NCBI GenBank assembly: GCA_011833715.1
Contig: CM022391.1
Span: 149,858,575-149,922,574, forward strand
Length of the DNA stretch: 64,000 nt
Origin: Carcinoscorpius rotundicauda
Taxonomy: Eukaryota; Arthropoda; Merostomata; Xiphosura; Limulidae
Reading direction: 5' to 3'
Positions 11,421 to 22,078 of the stretch are shown piece by piece. Below the pieces are notes generated by a model that was given only the letters and a program-made list of their open reading frames with translations, ran no database searches and had not been told where the DNA came from. Positions within the stretch are counted from its first letter, which is position 1. Every line of letters begins with the position of its first letter. The position numbers and the translations under genes were made by a program.

Positions 11421-14340
11421 CTTTTGGTACTAAGGAGATGGGTTCAAACACGTGTGATATCACAAACTATGTCCTACACTTTAAAACTATGAGGGTGGCA
11501 GTTAATATTTTGTGGTGGATGGTTAGAGACAGGGTTATATTTACTTGAATCTTCCTTCTGGATGATAGTCAAAAATAGGAACTGCGGCAAATAGACTTTT
11601 TCACAAATACAAATAGAATATTATTTTTTGTATATATTTGATTTCTTCTTTGCAAAGAAATTGTTGCGTTAGGTGCTTATTATGAATTTTAAGGCTAATA
11701 TATATATGCCAAGTTGATAATTTACAATATTTCAAGTTAATTGCATCTGCAGAGTCAATGATGAGAACATGGGTAATGATATAAACGTATACTGGAAGTA
11801 TTATGTTCTGCTCCTGTGATGGAAAATTTTCACCAAGCGGTCTACTTACATATTACATGTGAACATATTCCAGACGCTGCAGCTCCTCTTTATCTCATTT
11901 TTTTCTTGGAAACATTACGTACATTATTTGATCTTGCTGTGATCACCAAATATATGGTAGTGTGCATTTCTTAATTCTTTCATCAGTTCTTACATATAAT
12001 TGCTCTTTAGTGTTAATGCCAGTAAACTCCCCAAACACATTTTTTAATCTCAGTATTCCGTCTTTACTCAAATGTTTGGATTTATTTTTTAATTTACTCA
12101 TTTATATGCATTACTACTATTTTACTGCTGTTATCTGATTTTAGAATGTTGGTTCTTTTCTTCCCTTTGAGGTTGTTTATAAAATTAACATTTTTATGTG
12201 TAACGTTGGTTTAAGCTTTCTTTTCTGTGAAATTATATTGATAGTTTTGTGTGAGACTTATTTGTTTAAGATACTGTTTTTTGGTGTTTTGGGGAAATAG
12301 ATATTTTCATTTCTATCTGGAAAGACAGGTTGTTGATAAACAATGGAAATGCTAGGAAAATTGCCTTCTTTCTGGTGACTGGTTTCTGTTGTTTTGTTGA
12401 TGTTTTCGGTTTCTGTAGAATGAATCACTAGTCATCTGGCTAAGTTTTCCAGACAGGCTTCCATTTCGATCAATGGATTACTTCTTGGTGATGCTGTGAA
12501 GCTGATTCTTTCCTGAGCAGATGTATCTCTTTAATGTTTACTTGTCGGTCAGATCTGTTAATTACAAGTTTGGTTGATGGTTCGTCGTGTTAGAGCCTTT
12601 TGTTGTTGTGAGCACCTTAGGTAATCTAATTTTTTGGTGGCAGGTCATTTTTTCCTTGTCCTTCTTACTGTTGATTAGATTAATATTGTGTTGTTTGAGT
12701 CCATAAATTTCTGTTTGAATGCAGCAGGCCAGTTGATGGTCTATATCCACTTTTTTGTTTTTGCAAGTCATTCAGTTCTTTGTATTTTGAGTTTGAAACA
12801 ATTCGGTATATTCTAATGCATAAATACATACTTGTAACATAATTAATATGAATGGAGCAAGATTCATCAAACGAAATTCCTCATGAGGTTTAACAGTATT
12901 TATTTCAACTCTTTTTGGAAGGAATCCTTTGTGCAATATAGAAATGAATGACAATAATAGATTATAGAAGTAATTCTAATGAAAATAAGTTGGGTCAATC
13001 AGGATAGGTAATATCACCAGCAAAAAACAATAGTTAACTTCTTTAACAGCAAAAGCCTTTGTAATATAGCTCTGTTAGGAAATAAAAAGTATAAAGCCTT
13101 CATTGAAACATTAAAAGTATGAGGAACATCAGAAGTATAAATGTCAGATCTTCTCCTTCCTGTCAAGTGAAAGATAGAAGACTAAATCGTTGAAAATTCT
13201 AAAGGAGGGGGAAAAGTAATACATCGTACAACAAGATTCAACTCCGACTGAGCAACATATAAAGAGAACAGAGAGTGTTTTAAATTCAGAAAGGTCGGAA
13301 AACAGAAAAATGAAAGTGTAACATCGCACTTTGAAAACAGGAACGACATAAGTAAGAAATTCTTTTAATGTCACATAAGAATTGATGGAGATTTTGTTAT
13401 GAAGCATAATAGATCAAGTTAATGAATAACGATAATAAAAATCGTGGAAGGTATTTAGTTTTTAAATGAAAGGGAACGTTTCTTAAGAGGGGGTATTCAA
13501 ATATATTTATATCTCATTTCGCTCTGCTTGCGAAAAATATAATTTGTTATGTCCAAGACTGTTTGAAGATGTGAAAAATGTCTGGAAGTCCAGGACACAA
13601 AAATAACACGAAAGTTAATGACAACAATGAAGAGATGAAGTAAGGTTACAACACTTGACAAAATAAGTATCAATAAACGCCTCATAAACATGGTTACCTT
13701 GTGACTAAGACCTATAAACATAACGTCATGGCAAGAATCTAAAAATATACATGAATGCTGTGGAATTTGTTTTGGGAGGAATTGGGAGCTTCCTAAAAAA
13801 ATCCACTTTCACAGGACAAATGCCGAATTATCTACCTGTTATGTGCCCAAGCTGAAATTGAAATAACATGAACGGGTTAGAAAACCATTTTAGTGTATTT
13901 AAATTTAGTGTCTTTGTTGCATTGGAAAATTGTTTTGTGTGAGACGTTTGTCATCGTGTGGAGAGTGGTATCTAAAGGATTTATTTTCTTTATTTTACTG
14001 TAATACTCGAATGCTAGGGATGACAGTATTTCACTAATTGTTTCTATACTGCATGTTTTGTGTAAGTTACTTGTAGTGGTAAATTTTGGAATTCTTAAGA
14101 ATTGTTTAAGGACTCTGTTCTATTGGAGTTGTAGCTAGTAGATTTACTAGTAGATTTTTGAATGTTTCTGAAATGTTCAGGCCATTTAAGACGTCTGCCG
14201 AAGATTATATTTAGAAAGTTGGCTGAGAGCATAACTTTATTACAGTATTACTTAATTTTAGTTTTTAACGTTTTTGAAATTTTTATTATTAATATGTCTA
14301 AATAAAATTTCTATTATTTGTGTTTAATTGAGCATTACCT
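11421..14340. other. Non-coding stretch with long T-rich tracts and unassigned minus-strand frames
   Basis: No gene can be supported. From about 12.1 to 13.7 kb the plus strand is unusually T+G-rich, and the minus strand keeps several moderately long open frames (12562-12771, 12772-12954, 13144-13407, 13497-13721). This could be the decayed 3' part of the LINE relic at 14.3-15.6 kb or another old element. I could not match it to a protein family. Confidence 0.4.
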
Positions 14341-14349
14341 TTGAATCGT

Positions 14350-15560
14350 TACACTAATTTACTGCAGGGTCAAGAGTAGTATCTCTACTTACTGCTATTA
14401 GAGATTTTATGAAAATTCTTCAAACAGCAATATTGATTGCATATTGTGAAAAGTATGTATGAGAAATATATGTTAGATTCGGGATAATGATGTTGTCAAC
14501 AAAAGGAATGTAAAAGATAGGTAATAGGACGTGTCTTCAGGGATTGCAGTAACAATGTTAAATGATTTTGAGATGGTATTGTCAACTAATGGAGGCATTA
14601 TTATCCCAAAAAGAAATTAGATATTCATATAATCACATTTTTATGTTCTGTAAGCTGTATCTAAGGGCATTATACCAGACAGAGATAAAGGTTGGCTTTA
14701 CGTCTAAGAATACAGCTATAGTAACTTGGTTATTCATGAACGCCTTGTCAATAGATTCAATTAATCTAATTATATGGGCTACAGTTTGTCTGCACTTACG
14801 GGGGGATTTGGACATTTTGTCTAAAGTTGTTGTTTTCACAACAAAGGAGTTGTCTGTTTGATATTATACACTCAAGTAACTTACCTAAACAGCTTAATGG
14901 ACAGATTGCTCTCAAGTTGTCTGGATTAAAAATATTTGCAGTAGATTTAGAAACTGCAACAACAGCTTTTTTCCATGATTGTGGATAATAGCTTAATAGA
15001 AATAATAGATTCATGATGTTAACTAAATGTAATTGTAGGATGTTCGCTGAATTTTTGAGCATTATGTTACGAATAATATCATGGCCAGTAGATGAAGTTT
15101 TGTAGCAGTCTAATATTCGTTTTAAGTTCACCTTTGATGATTTTCAGTTGAGTCAGGAATGTCGGGTAATGTTTGTGTTTCAAAATAATTAAATGTGATG
15201 ATAAATGCTTCGGGTTGAAATGTTACATGATTGCCAAACTTTTTTGGCAATGTGAATAAATGATTTTGAGAAATAATTTTTGCAGTAATCGGTTAGTAAG
15301 TCAGTCTTATCAATGTATTTTTGGCAGTACTGTTATTGTATTTACTGTAGTAAAATAATTTGTCACCGTTTTTGTCAGAAGTTAAAGGTTTATATGTTTT
15401 CAAAGAATTGTTTTATTTAGATTATTATTTACAGTTTGTTAGAAAACTGTAGCTAATTGTCGTTTCTAGAAGATTTTATTTTTCTTCCTATCAAAGCTTG
15501 TATCCTATTTGTTTGTGATTTTACGTCTCGCTTTTCCATGAAGATTTTTTTGTGACTGTT
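14350..15560 (-). pseudogene. Non-LTR retrotransposon (LINE) reverse-transcriptase relic
   Basis: Reading the minus strand from about 15,560 leftward gives recognisable pieces of a LINE polyprotein in shifting frames. First comes the pre-RT segment (NRIQALIGRKIKSSRNDN). Next, at 15,131-14,796, is an RT finger region with GHDIIRN, YPQSWKKAVVAV and SCLGKLLECIIS (families show P-SWK-A-V--I and LGK--E-I). Then comes the palm (IIRLIESIDKAFMNNQ and AVFLDVKPTF, family AVFLD--KAFD) at 14,839-14,633. Around 14,400-14,520 LLPIFYIPFVDNI and a decayed FADD box follow. The catalytic YADD is lost (YAIN). It resembles Jockey/I-type elements. No endonuclease was seen. Confidence 0.65.
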
Positions 15561-15616
15561 TTTGTGTACTTTTGTGGAGTGCGAATTTTGTTTGCAATTA
15601 TTATTCTTGTGATATG

Positions 15617-15890
15617 GGGCCTGGCATGACCAGGAGTGTTAAGGCGTTCGACTCGTAATCTAAGAATCGCGGGTTCGAATCCCGGTCGTATCAAACATGC
15701 TTGTCCTTTCAGCCTTGAGGACGTTATAATGTGACGGTCAAGTCCACTATCCGTTGGTAAAATAGTAACCCAACAGTTGGCGGTGGGTGGTGATGACTAA
15801 CTGCCTTCCTTCTAGTATTACACTACTAAATTAGGGACAGCTAGCGCAGATAGCCCACGTGTAGCTTTGCACGAAATTCAACAAACAAAC
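15617..15890 (+). repeat. SINE family 1, full-length
   Basis: This is a well-preserved copy. The head is GGCCTGGCATGACCAGGAG... with ACTCGTAATC in the anticodon arm and B box GGGTTCGAATCCC. The full body follows, then an AACAAACAAAC tail. The anticodon-loop bases CTCGTAA resemble tRNA-Thr(CGT). It sits beside the LINE relic and may have inserted into it. Confidence 0.93.
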
Positions 15891-16535
15891 ATTCTTTTGA
15901 TATGTTGGTTGAATGTTCTTAATGACCGAATGACTTTGAATTGAGTATGTTTTTGAATTTATAATGTTTCATAGGAAAAATAATATGTCGAAACAAAGTG
16001 TGTACCCATGCGAAATGCAGATGTTAAAATATATAACATATAAATTGAAATATATTTAGGAGTAAGATACGATAGAAAATAAGATGGAAAAATCATGTTA
16101 ATAGTTTAAAAAATATTTTGTTGAAGAAAACAGGAAAGATGTAAAAGTAAAACCATAATTAAAATATACAAAATGTTTATAAGATTACTTCTTTAATATG
16201 TGATTAGTTCGTGGTCTACGTCAGTCTGAAGTCATAAATATTAGCAACTCAACAAAAAAATGCACTAAAACTAGCTACGAATTCATATTTAAAATACAGC
16301 TGATACATCTTTGCATCAGTAGTTTTCTTCGCCAACTTTAGATCGAAGATTAAAATTCCTCGCCCGTAGTTGTTACAATAAAAAGAAAAAATATATATAT
16401 ATTTGTTAAAGAGCTGAAAGATAACACAAAATTTAGTGGATACAATAGATATAATTATCCATTTAATATCATTTTTTATAGATACGGAAGTTATGTTTTT
16501 GTTTTGTTTTCTCAATTTATGCATTCATACTATAC

Positions 16536-16622
16536 AACGCTAATATTAGGTGTTCGATTCCCCTCGGTGGACTCTGCAAATAGCCCGATGTAGCTTTGTT
16601 GTAAGATAACATACACACACGC
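16536..16622 (+). repeat. SINE family 2, 3' half
   Basis: It carries the B box GTTCGATTCCCC, then TCGGTGGACTCTGCAAATAG, GATGTAGCTTTGTTGTAAG and a (CA)n tail. The front half of the tRNA-like head is missing. Confidence 0.82.
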
Positions 16623-17871
16623 ATTGATACTAAATAACTTTTCGGGAGATATTTTTGTATAATGTGTATATTTACTTTATTGTATGATAAATTTTAGTAT
16701 TTATTATGATGAAGTGTTTTGAAATATATGATTAATTATGCTTTGTGAGTAACATAATGATTATTATATTAGGTACATAATATGTACGTAGTATTTCAAA
16801 CTCCTTCATTGAATTAAAGATATTTTTTCTTACTCAAATACGTTAAATAAAACCTGAATGACCTTCTCTCTTTCATGTACAATAATGACACATTAGATAC
16901 CTAGTTATGATGTAAATTGCATTAAGTCAAAAGCAATAACAGATAAATTCAACTTGTATGTGTAATAACAGCTTTACAAAGGTATATTATGTTATAATAA
17001 ATCGATTATGGAGCTTTCCTATGTAGTTACTATGTAGCCATACAGTAATGGCGATCGTAATACGGACTGTTGCCCTGCAACGTGATTTACATTGCAAATT
17101 GCTCTATGTAAATCTGTCATATATATGGCTCACCGCTACTTCCTACAACTTTGCGTAATCCATATGATGTATGAGGAAAACAATTTTAAAGTAACTATTT
17201 CAACAGTTTAATCATGTAGAAATATAGCAACGTGACTGGTGTGTCTTTCTCTGAAATATCGAGAATACCTGTGTCATTCTCCAACCGCCTGAGGTATTAT
17301 ACAGTTGAATAAGTATGTAAAGAAAGCAACTTGTGAACACATGACTTGTGTCGTTTTTTTTAAAGTGATTTCTTCTTATTTATGTGGTTTATTGTTGCTT
17401 TGGAAAGGTAGAGAACTTTTGTCAGACCTTTCTATTAATTGGTTACAAGATGCCACACTTTGCTTCCCATAGCTGGGGTACAATTTACTACAAGTGTCTT
17501 TTGTGGTGACTTTTATCTTCCCAAATTGATCCTTATTCCTTTGTTTTCAAATACCATTAGTTAAGTACTCCCTCTTGGAAATTCGAAATTCCCAATATAA
17601 ATACATATTTAGTGTACGAAGATATTGCATTGGAAAGGTCTGTTAGGTATCTTTCCCAAAAACTAATAATTTTGTTGCCATTATACTCCATAATAATATC
17701 AAAATATAGTTTTGATACATAACATTCCAATGAAACATTATATCGGCTGTAGCTTTCATGGTAATTGCTCACTTATGTATGTAAAATCGTTTAAAAATAA
17801 CTTACTCTATTTTTTAATGAGCTACGTATGCTAATATACCAGTAGCTTAAGAAACAATGATTTATAAGTAC
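16623..17871. other. AT-rich non-coding stretch
   Basis: No gene is seen. The minus-strand frame at 17557-17772 has no recognisable domain. Confidence 0.5.
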
Positions 17872-18003
17872 AACGTTTGTTTTGTTTGTTTATTGGTAAG
17901 CTGAAAATTATACAGTGGACTATCTATGCTGTACCCACGAACAATATTAAAATATGGTTTTTAGCAGTGCGAGCTCTCAGACCTACTGCTGAAGCAGTGG
18001 AAA
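17872..18003 (-). repeat. SINE family 3, diverged full-length
   Basis: This is a reverse copy. It has a GTTTTGTTTGTTTATTGG end, the complement of the tail (TACAGTGGACTATCTATGCTGTACCC), then the complement of the head through CAGACCTACTGCTGAAGC. Confidence 0.72.
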
Positions 18004-18099
18004 CAAAGCATAATGAAATATTTTATTTTTGGTAAAACATACAAAATATTTTGACGGAATATTAATCTGTATATTTAGATATATTCAGTTATATTGTTT

Positions 18100-18400
18100 T
18101 ACAGTGACAGACATTTGTTTGTAGTAAACTTTACATTCAGTCATTGCAGTATGCAGTGACAATTGTATATTCCGCTAGTTTGATGTATAATTAATGCCAC
18201 ATTAATCTCTAACATGTAGAAGTAACATTGGTTTATAGTAACATTTATATTCAATTAATTTCATGTATAATAACAGTCATCATTGATTACTTTAACATAT
18301 ATTAGTAGTAGCCATAATAGATCATTTTCTCTGAATAGAAGTAATTATAGTTGATTATCGTTCATCATGTACATTAGTACAAATAACAGACCTATTTAAT
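18100..18400. repeat. Highly degenerate tandem-like repeats
   Basis: Related phrases recur about every 30-50 bases (GTAACATTGGTTTATAGTAA, ATGTATAATTAATG, CATGTATAATAACAG, CATCATGTACATTAG). An old minisatellite is the simplest reading, but the units are too diverged to align with confidence by eye. Confidence 0.35.
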
Positions 18401-18511
18401 ATAAAACAATAATTATTTTCCAACAGCATCGCTGAACTTCTGACTCATGCAAACACTTCATATTTGCCGAATAATCTAAGCAACTTCAGTTTCCTTTCTC
18501 ATAGTCCTTAT

Positions 18512-18575
18512 GCCGACCACGGCTTGTAAAGACCTCAAATTTAGTTCCAGGATGGGTGACTGGCATGATACTCAT
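18512..18575 (+). ncRNA. 5S-rRNA-like fragment (pseudogene or 5S-derived SINE)
   Basis: The stretch GCCGACCACGGCTTGTAAAG ... GTTCCAGGATGGGTGACTGG follows the 5S rRNA internal region (CCGATCACCGAAGTTAAGC ... TACTTGGATGGGTGACCGC), including the box-C-like GGATGGGTGAC. The 5' third of 5S is not recognisable and no terminator follows. It is a relic, either a 5S pseudogene or a SINE3-type head. Only one copy is present in the window. Confidence 0.5.
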
Positions 18576-19055
18576 AAAGACAAAATACTAAATTCAAAAA
18601 CTAAACTCATTCCTTACTGTTAGTATAAGTGGCTGAAAGATGCTGTAATTTAACTTGATCTTCGTTTACTAGGGTTTTGTGCCAGTTTTAGTTTGGTACA
18701 TCTAAAATGTTTAAATATAGTAAAAGTAACCTCATTTTATAATGGTTCCATTAGAGCAAAAATAATGCCTTTTTATAAACAAAAATAGCATAAAAAAACT
18801 TTGAGTTACATTGTGTATTTTCCTATATGGTTTTTGTTTTTATAAATTATCTTGTGAGTTAAATAATCAAAAATATGTTCAGTGGTGTAGTTGCTGTAAG
18901 TCCGTGTTCATCTTAAACATTCTTTACTCAATGACCAAGAAGAATTATGATTAGATTTGTTTCTGGAAAAGTGTGACATGATTAAAATGTGATGTTAGAA
19001 GGTAAATTTATCTTATTTTCAACAGTTTCATTGGGGCATATTTCAGTAAGAAAAA

Positions 19056-19326
19056 GGACCGCCATGACCAAGTTGTGAAGGTACTCGACTCGTATTCTAA
19101 GGGTCGCAGAGTCAAATCACTGTCACACCAAACATACTCGCCCTTTCAATAGTGGGGGCGTTATAATGTAACGGTAAATTCCATTATTGGTTGGTAAAAG
19201 AGTAGCTCAAGAGCTACCGGTAAATGGTTATGACTAGCTGCCTTTCCTCTAGTCTTATACTGCGAAATTAGGGACGGCTAGCGCTTACAGCTCCCGTGTA
19301 GCTTTGAACGAAATTTAAAACAAACG
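19056..19326 (+). repeat. SINE family 1, full-length, moderately diverged
   Basis: The head is GGACCGCCATGACCAAG with ACTCGTATTC. The B box is damaged (GAGTCAAATCACTG). The full body is present to GTAGCTTTGAACGAAATTTAA and an A-rich tail. Confidence 0.9.
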
Positions 19327-20529
19327 AAAACACAAAGAAAAAATGTATTGTTATATCAAATATTTTGATGATCAACAGTTTTTTCATTGTTCTAAGAGGA
19401 AGGTTTGTCTGTTTTAAATGGAAAAGACTCTTAGAAATTTGTGACTCTGTGTTCCTTTTTGAAGGTCATTAATATTATTTTTGTCATTTATTGGTGGATT
19501 TTTTTACTGGTTTAGTCCAAGGACAAAACATTTTTTTTACCTTTTATAATAGAGTATGATTTTAGTTTTCGTTTTTCTTAAAACGTAAATATATTCATTT
19601 TCAGTATAATTAATCTTTTTTATAGATTACAATTGTCTATGTTGTGCTCTGCCTTTCAGGTTTTTATATTTTAAGTTAACTCTTGCTATTTTCTGTTATT
19701 AATACATTTCAGGTTTAATAGCATAAATATTTATAACTGAAAACGAGTGTGTAGGACTTTTTAATACTATTTCTTTAAAAAGTTAAGTAAAAGATTATAT
19801 TATGCCAGCTTTCAAATTATTCTGGCTATATCTTCAGCTATAGATCTCTGGAATATTTTCTATAATTAACGCAGTCGTAATAGTTAACAACTTTTAACTA
19901 AAATCAAATAGTACAATCGAGTATGTAATGGATTTTACTCACATCGCCTAACGTCTAAATCATTCTAAAATAAGGATTAAAATAATTATTAAGAAAGTAC
20001 TTTACTGATTATCAAACATTAGGAAGCTGGTATTTTAATTTCTATTTAAACAGTAAAATTAAATCTGTTGTCAAAATTATTTTATTATAATACCCCATTT
20101 TATCGGCTTGTTTTAGTAAACTTCCACAGACTCCCTTAAAACTATCTCAACTGTAAATTGAACTTTCCTTAATTTTCCGTTGTGATAAATAACAAATACA
20201 GTTAGTTCAATAACATATTTTATTATTATTGGAAATGTAGAAATTTGTTATTGGCTCTGTAAATACGTTCTGTAATAAAAGATTTATTATCTTTTATGTT
20301 CTTCACATTCGTTTAATCATATTATATTTAATGGGAACTGACATGTGCTCAACTACCATTTTAAACACATTAAACCATTTATGCAAAACAAATACAAAAT
20401 GTTTATAGATTATAGATACATTAGGGTCCATAATAAAAGTAAGACAAATAATAATATTACTATAAGTATTTAATTCCAGTATTTGCTTCATGTGGTCTAA
20501 TCCCTATATAATTTACACTTCACCCCGTG
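19327..20529. other. AT-rich non-coding stretch
   Basis: I see no gene, RNA or recognisable repeat here. Confidence 0.55.
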
Positions 20530-20735
20530 ATATAACATTATTAACTATGGCACAGCAATTGGATCTCACTGATAATGAAAAGTAAGTGTAAAACTATGTG
20601 ATACAATGCTACTCACTATGGTGCAACTTATTAGTTCCACTAATAATGAACAGGAACACTGTATAACATTGCTCACTAAAGTGTAGTATGTGGATCACAT
20701 TGATAACTTTATTCACTAAGGTGCAATATGTTTTG
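20530..20735. repeat. Degenerate tandem repeat, about 3-4 units
   Basis: Units of about 45-70 bases share CACTATGGTGCAA-like starts (ACTATGGCACAGCAA, CACTATGGTGCAACTT, CACTAAAGTGTAGTATG, CACTAAGGTGCAATATG) and a middle of CACTGATAATGA/CACTAATAATGA/CATTGATAAC. It looks like an old minisatellite. Confidence 0.6.
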
Positions 20736-21244
20736 CATATACACAGTATAGGTTGCCAAAATGTCAAAAAGGTATGGGTACCTCAAGTTAAACCATCATA
20801 TTAGATGTCAAGTATACGGCAATATTTCAATGAACCATGGAGGTTGAGGTAATATTCATACTATATATCATGTAAGTTCAAGACGTTGCTCATGCTATGC
20901 TCTTGTTGAATATAGCTTTAAGGTCAGGTTAAGCTGTTGAAGTGTGAACCTGTACAAATACTTTATTTGTTTAATAATAAACAATTTTTGCAGTAGATAA
21001 AAGCATTTCGAAAACGTGTAGTCGAAAACCTAACTCAACCTCGTTCAGAGAAGCTTATAAAAGTAATTGTTGCAATGTTGGAAGTGTTAGTATGCTATAC
21101 ACCTCAAAGTTGCCAGATGTCTAATAAGTATTTGTAAAGAGGTTGTGTTCTGCGACATGTTGCCACTGGTATTCATGGTGCATTCAGGTGCACATTTAGT
21201 GGTGTAATGATGACTATCAGGTTGAAATGAGTAAGATGGACGAT

Positions 21245-21363
21245 ATTTTTTGTTTGACGTTAAGCACAAAACTACACAATGGAGTATCTGTACTCTACCC
21301 ACTGGGTATCGACACCCAGTTTATAGCAGTATAAGTTCCCAGACATACCGCTATGTTACTGGA
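21245..21363 (-). repeat. SINE family 3 with a perfect 16-bp target duplication
   Basis: This is a reverse copy: the complement of the tail (TTAAGCACAAAACTACACAA), then ACCCACTGGGTATCGACACC (B-box arm complement), then the complement of the head to ACATACCGCTATG. It is flanked by GAGTAAGATGGACGAT at 21229-21244 and 21364-21379, identical. It lies about 380 bases past the stop codon of the metalloprotease gene, so it is outside or at the edge of its 3' UTR. Confidence 0.92.
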
Positions 21364-21561
21364 GAGTAAGATGGACGATCTAGACAATAGATTCCAGACT
21401 ATCATCGAATGTAAGGTATTATTCAAGTGCGATTAACTTTTTGAATATCTTATTCTCATGTTACCACTGTCATTCACGATGTGTTTGTGCGTTTATAAAT
21501 CTCGACATTTTTAAAAACATTTAAGTCGTTAATCAAAGTGCGTTCATTAACGTGTTGACAT

Positions 21562-21578
21562 TTTATTCATAATTTATT
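21562..21578 (-). terminator. Candidate poly(A) signals of the metalloprotease gene
   Basis: Two minus-strand AATAAA hexamers (TTTATT on the plus strand at 21562-21567 and 21573-21578) lie about 170-180 bases past the stop codon at 21744-21746. Their position suits a short 3' UTR. This is inference; in AT-rich DNA the hexamer is common. Confidence 0.45.
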
Positions 21579-21743
21579 CGTGTGTTTATATATCACAGTA
21601 TATTTAACCAAATTTGCCATTGAAACGTTTATTCAACAAAAACACAAGTAACAAATCACACTTTCGTTTTGTTTGTGATCTCCTGTAATATTCAAATAAT
21701 TTGTATTTCAGCACAGCGATTGATCGAATATTTCCGTCGTCAA

Positions 21744-22078
21744 TCAGACACTGCCAGTAGCCATGGAAGGGGTAGTTGAATTGATATCTTGAAAATCTAC
21801 ATAGTCATTTTTATCTTCGCTCTCATAAAAAGAGTTGATAGAGTCTGTAACCGGAATTTTGATATCACTATTTTTTTCTTCATAGAACAGGGAACGTCCT
21901 CTGACGGATGGCTTACATTCTCGACTTTGACAGAAATAATCGTGAGTACCGTCATTATGACACCATGTTCCCTCGGGAAAAAACGTTTCAATATCCATGT
22001 TGTTAAGTTCAAACGAAGGTGTATACCATTGTCCTGTTGTTTGTTTGCAAAATATTGCACATGCTTGCCACTTTTTGT
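21744..22078 (-). CDS. Metalloprotease exon 16 (cysteine-rich domain, C-terminus, stop)
   Basis: 335 bases from acceptor TGTTTTAACAG to TGA at 21746-21744, phase 1 in. KWQACAIFCKQTTGQWYTP and FPEGTWCHNDGTHDYFCQSR then ECKP match the C-L-C------------DGT-C------CV-G-C end of ADAMTS cysteine-rich domains. The last 45 or so residues are acidic and low in cysteine, with no spacer domain. The other open frames that overlap here are shadows. Confidence 0.95.

Noticed and set aside
14562..14861. Plus-strand open frame of 99 codons
   Set aside because: It is antisense to the LINE reverse-transcriptase palm region, which is the recognisable strand.
15617..15690. tRNA-like sequence with intact A and B boxes and a CGT-like anticodon loop
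   Set aside because: It is the head of a family-1 SINE. It continues without a break into the SINE body and the same head recurs many times in the window, with mispaired stems. I do not call it a functional tRNA gene.
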